Below, piece after piece: positions 9,974-18,986 of a stretch of DNA of 64,000 nt. The translations under genes and the position numbers were made by a program. The notes below the pieces were generated by a model. That model ran no database searches. It saw only the letters and a program-made list of their open reading frames with translations, and had not been told where the DNA came from. The stretch is from the NCBI RefSeq assembly GCF_014651135.1, contig NZ_BMWH01000018.1, positions 1 to 64,000 of the forward strand, in the 5' to 3' direction. The stretch comes from Streptomyces echinoruber (GTDB taxonomy: Bacteria; Actinomycetota; Actinomycetes; Streptomycetales; Streptomycetaceae). How positions within the stretch are numbered: the first letter of the stretch is position 1; every line of letters begins with the position of its first letter.

Positions 9974-11338
9974 TCAGCCGCGGATGATGCCCAGCACCTC
10001 GTCCCTGATCCTGGTCACGGTCTCCTCGTCACGCGCCTCCGCGTTGAGGCGCAGCAGGGGCTCGGTGTTGGAGGGGCGGACGTTGAACCACCAGTCGGCG
10101 GCGGTGACGGTGAGGCCGTCGAGTTCGTCGAGGGTGACGCCCTCCCGGCCCTCGAAGGCGGCCTTGAGGGCGGCGAGGCGGCCGGCCTGGTCGTCGACGG
10201 TGGAGTTGATCTCGCCGGAGGCGGCGTAGCGGTCGTACTGCGCGACGAGGGCGGACAGCGGGCCGTCCTGGCCGCCGAGGGCGGCGAGGACGTGGAGGGC
10301 GGCGAGCATGCCGGTGTCGGCGTTCCAGAAGTCGCGGAAGTAGTAGTGGGCGGAGTGCTCGCCGCCGAAGATGGCGCCGGTGCGGGCCATCTCGGCCTTG
10401 ATGAAGGAGTGGCCGACGCGGGTGCGGACGGGGGTGCCGCCGTTCTCCTTCACCACCTCCGGCACGGACCAGGAGGTGATGAGGTTGTGGATGATCGTGC
10501 CCTTGCCGCCGTGCTTGGCGAGCTCGCGGGAGGCGACGAGGGCGGTGATCGCGGACGGCGGGACGGGGGCGCCGTTCTCGTCGACGACGAAGCAGCGGTC
10601 GGCGTCGCCGTCGAAGGCGATGCCGATGTCGGCGCCCTCCTCGCGGACCCGCTTCTGCAGGTCGACGATGTTGGCGGGGTCGAGGGGGTTGGCCTCGTGG
10701 TGGGGGAAGGTGCCGTCCAGTTCGAAGTACATCGGGACGAGTTCGATGGGCAGGCCGGCCAGGACGGTGGGCACCGTGTGGCCGCCCATGCCGTTGCCCG
10801 CGTCCACGACGACCTTCAGGGGGCGGATGGAGGTCAGGTCGACGAGGGAGCGCAGGTGGGCCGCGTAGTCCTGCAGCGTGTCGCGCTGCGTGATGGTTCC
10901 CGGCGTCTCCACCGGCTGCGGCGCCCCCTCGTCGAGCCACCGCTCGACCAGGGCGCGGATGTCGGCCAGCCCCGAGTCCTGGCCGACCGGGGCGGCTCCG
11001 GCGCGGCACATCTTGATGCCGTTGTACTTCGCCGGATTGTGCGAGGCGGTGAACATCGCGCCCGGCAGGTTCAGAGCGCCCGACGCGTAGTACAGCTGGT
11101 CGGTCGAGCACAGCCCGATCTCGGTGACGTCGGCGCCCCGCGCGGCCGCGCCGCGCCCGAAGGCGCGCGCCAGGCCCGGCGACGAGGGCCGCATGTCGTG
11201 TCCGATCACGATCGCGTCCGCACCGGTCACCTGGGCGAACGCGGCCCCGAAGAGCTCGGCCAGCGACTCGTCCCACTGGTCGGGGACCACTCCGCGGACG
11301 TCGTACGCCTTCACGATCTGAGACAGATCAGCAGCCAC
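9974..11338 (-). CDS. manB: phosphomannomutase/phosphoglucomutase
   Basis: A 454-residue alpha-D-phosphohexomutase converting mannose-6-phosphate to mannose-1-phosphate. All four active-site elements are visible: N-terminal AYDVRGVVPDQ, the phosphoserine loop TASHNPAKYNG, the metal loop FDGDADRC and the phosphate-binding VRPSNTEPLLR. The preferred start is GTG at 11338: GGAGGG lies 6 nt upstream, whereas the TTG two codons earlier would abut the ribosome site. Neighbours manA and the SIS gene support the GDP-mannose route. Upstream lies a pseudogene region, so its promoter is probably just above 11345. Confidence 0.95.
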   Translation of the reverse strand: MAADLSQIVKAYDVRGVVPDQWDESLAELFGAAFAQVTGADAIVIGHDMRPSSPGLARAFGRGAAARGADVTEIGLCSTDQLYYASGALNLPGAMFTASHNPAKYNGIKMCRAGAAPVGQDSGLADIRALVERWLDEGAPQPVETPGTITQRDTLQDYAAHLRSLVDLTSIRPLKVVVDAGNGMGGHTVPTVLAGLPIELVPMYFELDGTFPHHEANPLDPANIVDLQKRVREEGADIGIAFDGDADRCFVVDENGAPVPPSAITALVASRELAKHGGKGTIIHNLITSWSVPEVVKENGGTPVRTRVGHSFIKAEMARTGAIFGGEHSAHYYFRDFWNADTGMLAALHVLAALGGQDGPLSALVAQYDRYAASGEINSTVDDQAGRLAALKAAFEGREGVTLDELDGLTVTAADWWFNVRPSNTEPLLRLNAEARDEETVTRIRDEVLGIIRG

Positions 11339-11444
11339 GGCCAACCCTCCTGGAAGTCCTGTCGGTCACCTCAAACTACCCGTCCCGGCCGGCCGTGGAC
11401 GGTGTGCCCCGACGGCGTCCCCGGGCCGGTCCGGCAGCCGGATC

Positions 11445-11690
11445 ACTCGTGCCCGCGAGTCGCCGGGCCCATACGCACAGGTCGTCCAGGAGCGGGCCCC
11501 GGTCGCCCGCGCGGGTCGCGAGGACGACGCGGGCGGGTTCGACGCCGTCCAGGGATCCAGGGGCACCGTGGTCAGATCGGGGCGGGGCTGTCCGGAGCGG
11601 ACAGCCGCCGGGGCGATGGCCACGGCCTCGCCGACGGGGGCGAGTCGGGCACGGTTCGACTGTAGTCGCCGCCGGCCCGCGCCGATACCG
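11445..11690 (-). pseudogene. LysR-type regulator fragment, frameshifted
   Basis: One minus-strand frame reads RLAPVGEAVAIAPAAVRSG...PRPDLTTVPLD. A different frame then continues LDGVEPARVVLATRAGDRG...LLDDLCVWARRLAG. Together these match the end of the effector-binding domain of a LysR-type regulator. The break coincides with an 8-bp tandem duplication (tccaggg at 11548-11554 and again at 11556-11562), which shifts the frame. Another shift seems to lie just upstream, where GPAATTVEPCPT is in the other frame. The helix-turn-helix half is missing. It faces away from an SDR fragment, recalling the usual divergent LysR/SDR arrangement. The boundaries are approximate. Confidence 0.6.
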
Positions 11691-11857
11691 GTGCGGGCCG
11701 GCGGCCGCAGGGTGAGCTGCGGTGATGCCGGAGGCGTATCGCGTGGTGCGGAACAGGTCCCGGACCGGCGGCGCCCGCCGCGCGCACCGTGGAACCACCG
11801 TTTCCGGTCCGGGACTTCACGTCCCGGCCTCCTCCCGTCCTCCTGCCGAGGCGAGTC

Positions 11858-12245
11858 GTCCTGCGTGTGTTCGCCACCGGTGCCACCGGTTTCGCCGGCA
11901 GTGCCGTCGTCCGCGAACCGCCGGACGCCGTCGACGACGCGGGGTGCCGTTGCGGAAGATCGCCGAAGTGTGCGGGCGATCGCCGAGGTGATCGGGAGAT
12001 CGCCGAGGTGATCGAGCGGCGCCTGGGCCTGCCGGTCACCGGCCTGCCGGTCACCGGCCTGCCGCCCGAGGAGGCCCGCGCCCGCTTCGGCCGGCCGGCG
12101 CACTTCGTCCTGGGCGACCGCCCGGCGTCCGGTGCACTGACCCGGGAACGGCCGGGCCGGCGCCCGCGGCAGCCGGGGCTGCCCGCGGATCTGGACCGGG
12201 ACCACTGCTTCCAGGACTACTGCTTCCAGGACCACTGCTTCGCGG
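11858..12245 (+). pseudogene. SDR/NAD-dependent epimerase fragment, internally deleted
   Basis: From 11861 the plus strand encodes LRVFATGATGFAGSAVVRE, the nucleotide-binding start of an extended SDR. Within about 60 bp it jumps to the C-terminal end of such proteins: IAEVIERRLGLPV, LPPEEARARFG, AHFVLGDRPASGALTRER and PGLPADLDRDH. About two thirds of the gene is missing. What remains carries short tandem duplications: atcgccgaggtgatcg-type units (about 11958-12017), ggcctgccggtcacc twice (about 12027-12062), and gaccactgcttccag-type units (about 12199-12240). No intact start context is present. I read it as a decaying gene. Confidence 0.6.
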
Positions 12246-12295
12246 AGTGCGCCGGAGTTACGGGTCCCGGTTCAGCCCGGGGGCGGGTGGGGCGG

Positions 12296-12718
12296 TCAGT
12301 TGTCCGGCGAGCGCAGCACCCGCAGGTGGCCGCGGCGGGCGACCTCCATGGGGTCGGCGGCGCGGCCGCCGCCACCGGCCTGGGCCGCGCGCTGCTGCGG
12401 GCGGGCCGCCTCGCGCACGGCGTTGGCGAGCGCCTCCAGGTCGTCGCCGCTGGGCCGGGCGGGGGCGGAGCCGTCGAGGAGCCGTACGACCTCCCAGCCG
12501 CGGGGTGCGGTGAGGCGCTCGGAGTGCTCGGCGCACAGGTCGTAGCAGTGGGGTTCGGCGTAGGTGGCGAGAGGGCCGAGAACCGCCGTCGAGTCGGCGT
12601 AGACGTACGTCAGCGTCGCGACGGCGGGGCGGCCGCAGGCGGTGCGCGAACAGCGACGTACAGGGCTCACGACGTTGGACGGTACCGCACTCTTGAGCGG
12701 GCCGCGACGACTCTTCAC
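12296..12718 (-). CDS. DUF3499-family protein
   Basis: A 140-residue protein of the actinobacterial DUF3499 family: VSPVRRCSRTACGRPAVATLTY near the start, then CYDLCAEHSERLTAPRGWEVVRL. The conserved cysteines (CSRTAC and the HCYDLC pair) suggest a small zinc-binding fold; no function is known. I prefer the GTG at 12718, with GGAG 8-9 nt upstream; a start at the GTG of VSPVRR, about 17 codons later, is possible. The C-terminus is Gly/Ala-rich. The same gene lies between whiB2 and manB in mycobacteria, as I recall, so its position is deeply conserved. It is divergent from the zincin-like gene. Confidence 0.85.
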   Translation of the reverse strand: MKSRRGPLKSAVPSNVVSPVRRCSRTACGRPAVATLTYVYADSTAVLGPLATYAEPHCYDLCAEHSERLTAPRGWEVVRLLDGSAPARPSGDDLEALANAVREAARPQQRAAQAGGGGRAADPMEVARRGHLRVLRSPDN

Positions 12719-12850
12719 CAGGTCACTCCACCGTGTCGTGCTGTGAAACGCCCCACACCGTTCCCGGGCCTGCCTCGCTGACCTGCGCGGACGCCGGACT
12801 TCGTGGGGAAGCGGGGATTCCGGTCCGGTCATCAGTTGGTACAAACAACG

Positions 12851-12860
12851 CCAATTGGCT
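12851..12860. promoter_or_regulatory. perfect 10-bp palindrome in divergent promoter region
   Basis: GCCAATTGGC is a perfect palindrome in the only AT-rich patch between the divergent DUF3499 and zincin-like genes. A TTGAGA (12861-12866) with TACGGA 18 bp further could be a plus-strand promoter next to it. A regulator-binding role is only suggested by position. Confidence 0.3.
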
Positions 12861-12989
12861 TGAGATCAACGGTCTTGGAGAGATACGGAATCGAGTCCGA
12901 CCCTTGCTGGAACGGTCATGTGCCGACATCCCGCGACACCGCCCGAGGGCCGGGCGCACGGCCCCGCCGAGGACTACCCTTCACCAGTG

Positions 12990-13436
12990 ATGGACAACCG
13001 TGTACCGCCCCGTGCCGCCGGCCCCGGGCCCCGTCGTCGTGATCGTCACGGGCGGGGCATGCGCGGACCGATCGCGCCGCCGCAGGTGCCGCTCGCCGCC
13101 AGCCGCGCGGAGGCGTTCGCCGACCTGGTTCAGGACTCCGTGGAACGGCTGGAGAGGCGCTGGCCGCAACTCGCCGACATCGACTTCCTCGTCCTGGAGG
13201 TGCCGCGGCTGGACGGGACCGGCGGGTGGAGCGACGAGGCGGTGCCGCTGGGCGGCACGGTGCCCGCGCGCGACGGGCGGCCGGCGCGGGTCGTGGTCTA
13301 CCGGCGGCCCGTGGAGATCCGCACCAAGGGGCGCGACGAGCGGGCCGCGCTCGTGCACGAGGTCGTCGTCGAGCAGGTGGCGGAGCTGCTCGGGCTGACC
13401 CCCGAGACGGTGGATCCCCGCTACGGGGAGGACTGA
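12990..13436 (+). CDS. zincin-like metallopeptidase family protein
   Basis: A 148-residue protein of the zinicin_1/DUF1025 family (PF06262): a basic N-terminus, then AFADLVQDSVERLERRWPQLADIDFLVLEVP, a central VVYRRPVEIR strand, HEVVVEQVAELLGLTPE and the ending TVDPRYGED. The family's zinc motif is HExxH followed by a distal acidic residue. Here it reads HEVVV, so the second histidine is lost and catalysis is doubtful. The ATG at 12990 is preceded by GAGGA at a longish distance; an ATG 23 codons downstream (MRGPIAPP) is an alternative. It is divergent from the DUF3499 gene and convergent with the DUF5719 gene. Confidence 0.8.
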   Translation: MDNRVPPRAAGPGPRRRDRHGRGMRGPIAPPQVPLAASRAEAFADLVQDSVERLERRWPQLADIDFLVLEVPRLDGTGGWSDEAVPLGGTVPARDGRPARVVVYRRPVEIRTKGRDERAALVHEVVVEQVAELLGLTPETVDPRYGED

Positions 13437-13482
13437 GCACCCCACCGTACGCAGTGGCCGGCCCACCGTACGCGGTGGCCTG

Positions 13483-13616
13483 CCCACGCGTATCGGGACC
13501 GACCCACGTACGTTGCCCCACGCACGCCGGGACCGACCCACGCACGCCGGGACCGACCCACGCACGTCGGGACCGCCCCAAGCACGCCGGGTCGGCCCGT
13601 GCACACCGGGACCGGC
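13483..13616. repeat. 20-bp tandem repeat, about six units
   Basis: Units of the form cccacgcacgccgggaccga repeat from 13483 to 13616, the central two exact, the outer ones diverged and one cut to 13 bp. They fill the junction between the convergent zincin-like and DUF5719 genes. Two shorter repeats (cccaccgtacgc.gtggcc) precede them from 13441. The spacing and the lack of spacers exclude a CRISPR array. Confidence 0.85.
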
Positions 13617-13659
13617 CCCGCGCCCCAGCGACCGCCGGCCCCGGCGACCGCCACCACCG

Positions 13660-15231
13660 CTACCTCTGCAGCACCGACAGATCCTCCTCGGCCTTGGGCA
13701 CCGTCACCGTCCCCCGGTCGTCCGGGAGCGTCTGGACGGTGAACGCGGGCACGCCGCCCTCGGTGACGGCGAGGGTACGGGCGGCGTAGACGGGGACGCC
13801 GGAGAGGTGCTCGACGGTGAGGGCGTAGGTGCCTTTCAGACCGGCCGGGACGGGCGGGGTGAGGTCCTCGGTCGTGCCGGCCTTGATCGTGTACGTCTTC
13901 GACACCGGCGTGCCGCCCTCGCTGCCCGCGGAGGCGGTGACCTTGACGGTGGCGGTTCCTCCCCCGGTGCCCGGGTCCGGGTTCAGGGCGGCGAGGGAGA
14001 GGGTGGAGCCCTTGGCGCTGTTGCCGGCGGACGTCGCACGGGTGCCGACGGCGCGGGTGGCGGGGATGAAGGCGGTCTCCTGCTTGCCGGCCTTGCCGCG
14101 CACGACGCGCAGGGCGGCGACGACGGGCACGGACCGGTCGGTGGGCGTGAGCACGAGGGAGCCGGCCTCGCCCCGGGTGATGTCGCCGAGGTCGACGGCG
14201 GTGGTGGTGCCGCCCTTGACGTGCAGCGTCTCGTGCCCGGCGGGGGTGATCGGGCCGGACGGCGAGGCGAGGCGGACCTTGAGGTCGGCGTCGGCGTCGG
14301 CCGGGGTGAAGGCGATGAGGCGGACGGACGTGGCGTCCTTGGGGATGCCCGGCAGCACCAGGCTGCTCGCCGGGTCGGCGGAGGCGGCCAGCCAGTCGCC
14401 GCCGAGCCTGTCGTCCAGGGACTGCACGGCGGCGCCGACCCGGCCGCTGCGCGCGCTGACGTGCACGGTGAGGTCGTCCTGCTGCTCGTCGGTGAGGGTG
14501 GACAGCAGGATCCGCTCGGCGGCGTGCGGGGCGACGGTGATGCCGTCGCCCAGCGTGGACTTCAGCGCGCCGTCCTTGCCGTAGAGCTTGACGTCGACGA
14601 CGGCGGCGGAGTCGTCGGGGTTGGTCAGGTGCAGGTAGTCGCTGCGGCCGGCGGCCGTGCCGGCGCCCGGGAACCAGAACTCGGTGTCCGGCGCGGCGCA
14701 GGTGACGCCGAGCAGCCCGCGTCCGGTGCCGGCGGCGGTGTCGGTGGTCTCCTGCACGGTCCAGCCGGGCGCGAGCCTCCCGTCGGCGGTGCCGATGAGG
14801 GCGGGCGCGTCCCCGCCGGAGGTGTCGTCGGTGACCGGCGTACCGGGCTGCTTCGGCTGGAGGGCGGGCACGGCGGCCGTCCTGCCGCCGCTCTCCCCGC
14901 TCCCCTTGCCGTCCTTGCCGTCCTTGCCGGCTCCGGTGTCGCCCGCGCCGCTCCCGCCCGTCTCGGTGCCCGTCTCGGTGGCGGCCCGGAGCCGGGCGGT
15001 GCCGCCGCTGCCGGTGCCGCGGGTGACGGGGGTGAACGACGTGTACGAGGTGTCGGCGATGTCGGAGGTGCTGGGGGCCGGGCAGACCAGACTGGTGCGC
15101 TCCACGGGCAGGCGGGCCGCGGCCTGCCCGGTGTCGTCGCCGGAGGCCGCCGGGGTGGTCAGCGCGGCGAGGCCGGTCACCGCGGCGAGCGCGGCCGCGG
15201 CGGCGAGGACGGACAGGGTGGTGCGGTTCAC
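13660..15231 (-). CDS. secreted DUF5719-family protein
   Basis: A 523-residue exported protein. The first ~30 residues form a signal sequence (MNRTTLSVLAAAAALAAVTGLAAL); the rest is rich in Ser, Thr, Gly and Asp and predicted mostly beta. Only one cysteine pair stands out (VCPAP and VTCAAP). No catalytic motif is visible. The GTG start overlaps the glycosyltransferase stop in a GTGA (15228-15231), so the two are translationally coupled, and an envelope partnership is the most likely role. Actinobacterial genomes often carry this pair upstream of whiB. Family assignment is from overall resemblance and position. Confidence 0.75.
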   Translation of the reverse strand: MNRTTLSVLAAAAALAAVTGLAALTTPAASGDDTGQAAARLPVERTSLVCPAPSTSDIADTSYTSFTPVTRGTGSGGTARLRAATETGTETGGSGAGDTGAGKDGKDGKGSGESGGRTAAVPALQPKQPGTPVTDDTSGGDAPALIGTADGRLAPGWTVQETTDTAAGTGRGLLGVTCAAPDTEFWFPGAGTAAGRSDYLHLTNPDDSAAVVDVKLYGKDGALKSTLGDGITVAPHAAERILLSTLTDEQQDDLTVHVSARSGRVGAAVQSLDDRLGGDWLAASADPASSLVLPGIPKDATSVRLIAFTPADADADLKVRLASPSGPITPAGHETLHVKGGTTTAVDLGDITRGEAGSLVLTPTDRSVPVVAALRVVRGKAGKQETAFIPATRAVGTRATSAGNSAKGSTLSLAALNPDPGTGGGTATVKVTASAGSEGGTPVSKTYTIKAGTTEDLTPPVPAGLKGTYALTVEHLSGVPVYAARTLAVTEGGVPAFTVQTLPDDRGTVTVPKAEEDLSVLQR

Positions 15232-18200
15232 TGCTGGCTCCCGTCGGGGTGCTCACCGCCGCTGCCGTGGGGGTGCGGCTGCGCCGGGTCGTACGCGGTG
15301 TCGTAGCCCTGCTGGTAGGTCTGGTCGTAGGGGGTGGCCTGCGGCGTTCCGCCCCCGTACGCGTACGGGTCGTACTGGCCGCCCTGGTCGTACGGGCCGC
15401 CCTGGTAGGGGTCGGCCTGGTACGTCCCGCCATACGGGTCCGCCGGGTGGTAGCCGGCGGGCGCGTCCCGGTACTGCTCCTGGTACTGCCCACCGCCGTA
15501 GGGCGCGTACGCGGCGTCCGGGTGGCCGGCCGGGTCGGGCCACTGGTCGTAGGCGGGCTGATGCGGGACGACGGCAGGGGCGGGTTCCGGGTCCCCGGCG
15601 GGCTCTGGGCCCCCGGCAGGCTCCGGGTCCCCGGCGGGTGCCTCGGCCTCCGCCTGGGCGCGCAGGCGGCGGGCGCGGCGGCCTTCGCCCGCGACGGCCT
15701 GGGCGGGCAGGGGCTGCTGCTCGGGCAGGTCGTCGTCGACGTCGCGGCGCCGGCCGGGCAGGGCCAGGACGACGAGGACGACGGCGAGCGCGCCCTGGAG
15801 CCACAGCCAGGCGGTGTGGCCGACGGGGTCGTCGTAGGTGACGTCCAGCTTCCCGCCGGAGGCGGGCAGTTCGAAGCCCTGCGCCCACCCGTCGACGGTG
15901 GTGGGAGTGAGCGGTCTGCCGTCCAGGGTGGCCGTCCAGCCCTCGGCGGCGGCGTCGGCCAGGCGCAGGACGCGGCCGGTGCCGCCGGCGGGGACGGTGG
16001 TGTGGATGTCGACGGGGCCGGCGGCGACGGGCCGGGGCCGGCCGCCCTTGGTGACGATGGCGGCGCGGGAGACCTCGCGTTCCACGCGCCACAGGGCGGT
16101 GCCGTCCTGCTGGCTGAGCCGGGTCAGGCCGGGCGTGGCGTCCAGGACGCGGCTGATCTCGCGGGGGGCGCCCTTGTGGAGGAGGACGTAGCGCACGGCG
16201 AAGCCGCCGAGCTGCGCGGCCTGGTCGGCGCCGGAGCCGGCCACCAGGTGGGCGACGACCTGGTCGAGCCGGGTGTTGTCGCCGCTCGCGGCGGCGAGTT
16301 CGGCGTCGCCCATGCGGGTGCCGGAGCCGCGGACGAGCATGTAGTCGACGCGGGCGGTGGATTCGCCGTCCAGGACGAGGGTGCGGGCCCGGTCGCGGGT
16401 GCTGCTGTCCTCGGCGACGAACGCGGGCACCTGGGCCGGGTCGCGCCGCTCCAGCGGTCCGTCGGCGCCGCGGATCATCCAGCCGGCGGCGGCGAGCAGC
16501 GGGCCGGCGGCGCAGGCGAGGGCGATCAGCGCGGCGACGGGCTGGCGCCAGCCGAAGCTCTGCTCGGCCACGCGCGCGCGTGCCCCGTCGGCGCCGAGGA
16601 CGGCGGCGGCCAGCAGGGCGAGGCCGTAGACGAGGGTGGCGGGGCCGGCCCAGGCGGAGCGGTTGGCCAGGACCGCGAAGACGTAGCCGACCAGGGTGAT
16701 CACCCAGGCCGTGCGGATGGCCGTGCGGCGTTCGGAACGCAGTAGGGCGGCGAGCGCGGCCAGGACGATGCCGATGAGCGTCAGCCCGTGCACCGTGCCG
16801 GGGCCGCCCGGGCCGGCGCCGAGCAGGTCGAGGGCGGAGGCGGGCGGCGTGCGCAGGTCGAGCCCGGCCTCGGTGAAGAAGCCGAACGGCAGCAGCGTCA
16901 GCGACCAGGGCGCGAGCACCAGCAGCGGCGTGCCCACCTGGGCCAGCAGGCGCAGCCCGTGCGCGGCGAGGTCGCGGCGGCGCACGGCGAGCAGGGCGAG
17001 GCCGAGGACCAGCGCGACGGGCCACACGATGGGCGTGAACGCGGTGGTGACGGTCAGCAGCAGCGCGTACGCCCAGGTGGCCCGCCAACTGCCGGGGTTT
17101 CCGGAGGGGCCGGCCAGGCCGCTCGCCGCCACGCCCGCGCGTGCCAGCAGCGGCAGCAGCACAGCCAGGACGGCGGTGCCGATCCGGCCGCCGGCCAGCG
17201 CGCCGGTGACGGCGGGCAGGAAGGCGTAGCCGACGGCCGCCCACGCGCGCAGCAGCCGCGAGGGGACGAGCGGGCGGGAGGCGAAGTAGGCGGTGCAGCC
17301 GGCCAGCGGCACCGAGAACACCAGCAGCAGCGTGACGGCGAGTCCGGTGGAGCCGAACAGCAGGGAGGCCAGCAGCGCGACCAGCGCCAGGTACGGCGGC
17401 GCGGACGCGGTGCCGCCGGCGCCCACCGGGTGCCAGGCGTCCAGGTAGCGCGCCCACAGGTCGCCGGAGCCGGCCGGGGCGGGCAGCAGGGCGCCGCCGG
17501 CGAGGGCGCCGCCGGCGAGCAGGCCGCGGCAGGCGACGAGGGAGATCGCCAGCAGCGTCAGGAAGAGCACCGGGCCGGGTTTGCGGGCGATGCGCTTGAG
17601 GCGGGCGAACTGCTCGATCTCCAGGAAGTCGGCGTCGTCGCCGCCGGGTCCGGACTCCAGGGCGCCGCCGTGCCGTCCGGCGGAGGACACCTCGGGGTCG
17701 GAGCGGCCGACGAGGTTGCCCGCGACCTGCTCGACGGTGGCGCGCACGGTGGCGCCGGGCGGCGGGAACAGCGGCCGCAGCTCGGCCCGTTCGACCTGAG
17801 GGCGGCCGCGGCGGCGCCGTCCGGCGACGATCCGCCCGGGCCGCAGCAGCACGGCCAGCAGGCCGCTGATCTCGTCGAGGGCCTGTCCGGGCACCTTGCC
17901 CACGAGGTAGGCGACGGTCCGCAGCAGCGTGCCGAGCACGACCCGCAGCAGCACCCAGGGCAGCGCGGCGGTACGGGTGTTGACGAGGAGGGTGTAGACG
18001 GCGCCGGCCTTGTCCACCTTGTGCGGGGAGGCGGAGGTGCGGCCCGCGCAGTCGACGGTGCGCCGCTCGCGGGAGGCGGCCTCGGCATGCCGTACGACGG
18101 CCTCGGGGGCGACGAGGACGCGGTGGCCGGCCGCCTGGGCGCGCCAGCACAGGTCGACGTCGTCGCGCATGAGGGGCAGGTGCCGGTCGAATCCGCCGAG

Positions 18201-18986
18201 TTGGTCGAAGACGTCGCGGCGGATCAGCATGCCGGCGGTGGACACCGCCAGCACCGGGCGGACGTGGTCGTGCTGCCCCTGGTCCTGCTCGCGGCGTTCC
18301 AGACCGGTCCAGCGGCGGCCGGAGTTGGCGATGGTGACGCCGACTTCCAGCAGTTGCCGCCGGTCGTACCAGCCGCGCAGTTTGGGGCCGACGACGGCGA
18401 CCTCGCGGCCCATCTCGTGCTCGTGCTCGACCACGCGCAGCAGTTCGGCGAGGGCGCCGGGCTCGGGGGCGCAGTCGTCGTGCAGCAGCCACAGCCACTG
18501 CACCGGCTCCCCGTAGGGGAGTTCGGGCAGGTCGTAGGCGTCGTCGCGCCAGGTGCGGGTGACGGGGTCCCAGCCGCTGGGCCGCTTCAGGTACGGCAGT
18601 TCGTCCGGGGTGAGGACGGGCGCGATGCGGCCGGCCTCGTCGACGGCCTGGCCGAAGCCGGTGCGCCGGGCCAGGTGCAGGACGCGGTCGGGGCCGAGGG
18701 CGTCGGTGAGCAACTGGGCGGAGTCGTCCGCGCTGCCGGTGTCGGCGGCCACGGCGTACTGCACGGGGCGCTCCTGGCCGAGCAGCCCGGCGAGCGCGTC
18801 GGGCAGCCAGCGGGCGCCGTCGTGGGCGACGAGCACCGCGGTGACGACGTGGCGCGGGAACTCGGGCGGGCGGGTCGGGTCGGACACCGCTGGGCGGGTC
18901 GGGTCGGACGCCGACGAACGGGAGGGGTCGGACACCGCTGTCGCGGCGGCGTCGTGATGGCCTGCCGTATGGCTGTGCACGGACAT
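15228..18986 (-). CDS. large membrane glycosyltransferase, family 2
   Basis: A 1252-residue protein. Residues ~45-320 form a GT-A family 2 domain: TAVLVAHDGARWL, ADTGSADDSA, LHDDCAPEPGAL (metal-binding DDC), and LPLMRDDVDLCWRA as the acceptor/catalytic region. The middle carries many hydrophobic helices from about residue 500 to 900, then an extracytoplasmic beta-rich part. The tail is rich in Tyr, Gln, Gly, Pro and Asp, ending near HPDGSQQ. The ATG at 18986 (MSVHSHTAGHH) follows a low-complexity open stretch; its ribosome site is weak. It sits between whiB and the DUF5719 gene. It probably transfers sugars to a lipid-linked envelope polymer; donor and acceptor cannot be read from sequence. 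Confidence 0.85.
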   Translation of the reverse strand: MSVHSHTAGHHDAAATAVSDPSRSSASDPTRPAVSDPTRPPEFPRHVVTAVLVAHDGARWLPDALAGLLGQERPVQYAVAADTGSADDSAQLLTDALGPDRVLHLARRTGFGQAVDEAGRIAPVLTPDELPYLKRPSGWDPVTRTWRDDAYDLPELPYGEPVQWLWLLHDDCAPEPGALAELLRVVEHEHEMGREVAVVGPKLRGWYDRRQLLEVGVTIANSGRRWTGLERREQDQGQHDHVRPVLAVSTAGMLIRRDVFDQLGGFDRHLPLMRDDVDLCWRAQAAGHRVLVAPEAVVRHAEAASRERRTVDCAGRTSASPHKVDKAGAVYTLLVNTRTAALPWVLLRVVLGTLLRTVAYLVGKVPGQALDEISGLLAVLLRPGRIVAGRRRRGRPQVERAELRPLFPPPGATVRATVEQVAGNLVGRSDPEVSSAGRHGGALESGPGGDDADFLEIEQFARLKRIARKPGPVLFLTLLAISLVACRGLLAGGALAGGALLPAPAGSGDLWARYLDAWHPVGAGGTASAPPYLALVALLASLLFGSTGLAVTLLLVFSVPLAGCTAYFASRPLVPSRLLRAWAAVGYAFLPAVTGALAGGRIGTAVLAVLLPLLARAGVAASGLAGPSGNPGSWRATWAYALLLTVTTAFTPIVWPVALVLGLALLAVRRRDLAAHGLRLLAQVGTPLLVLAPWSLTLLPFGFFTEAGLDLRTPPASALDLLGAGPGGPGTVHGLTLIGIVLAALAALLRSERRTAIRTAWVITLVGYVFAVLANRSAWAGPATLVYGLALLAAAVLGADGARARVAEQSFGWRQPVAALIALACAAGPLLAAAGWMIRGADGPLERRDPAQVPAFVAEDSSTRDRARTLVLDGESTARVDYMLVRGSGTRMGDAELAAASGDNTRLDQVVAHLVAGSGADQAAQLGGFAVRYVLLHKGAPREISRVLDATPGLTRLSQQDGTALWRVEREVSRAAIVTKGGRPRPVAAGPVDIHTTVPAGGTGRVLRLADAAAEGWTATLDGRPLTPTTVDGWAQGFELPASGGKLDVTYDDPVGHTAWLWLQGALAVVLVVLALPGRRRDVDDDLPEQQPLPAQAVAGEGRRARRLRAQAEAEAPAGDPEPAGGPEPAGDPEPAPAVVPHQPAYDQWPDPAGHPDAAYAPYGGGQYQEQYRDAPAGYHPADPYGGTYQADPYQGGPYDQGGQYDPYAYGGGTPQATPYDQTYQQGYDTAYDPAQPHPHGSGGEHPDGSQQ

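Noticed and set aside
13483..13616. CRISPR array
   Set aside because: The 20-bp units are contiguous without spacers and no cas gene is in the window; the same applies to the 22- and 30-bp arrays.
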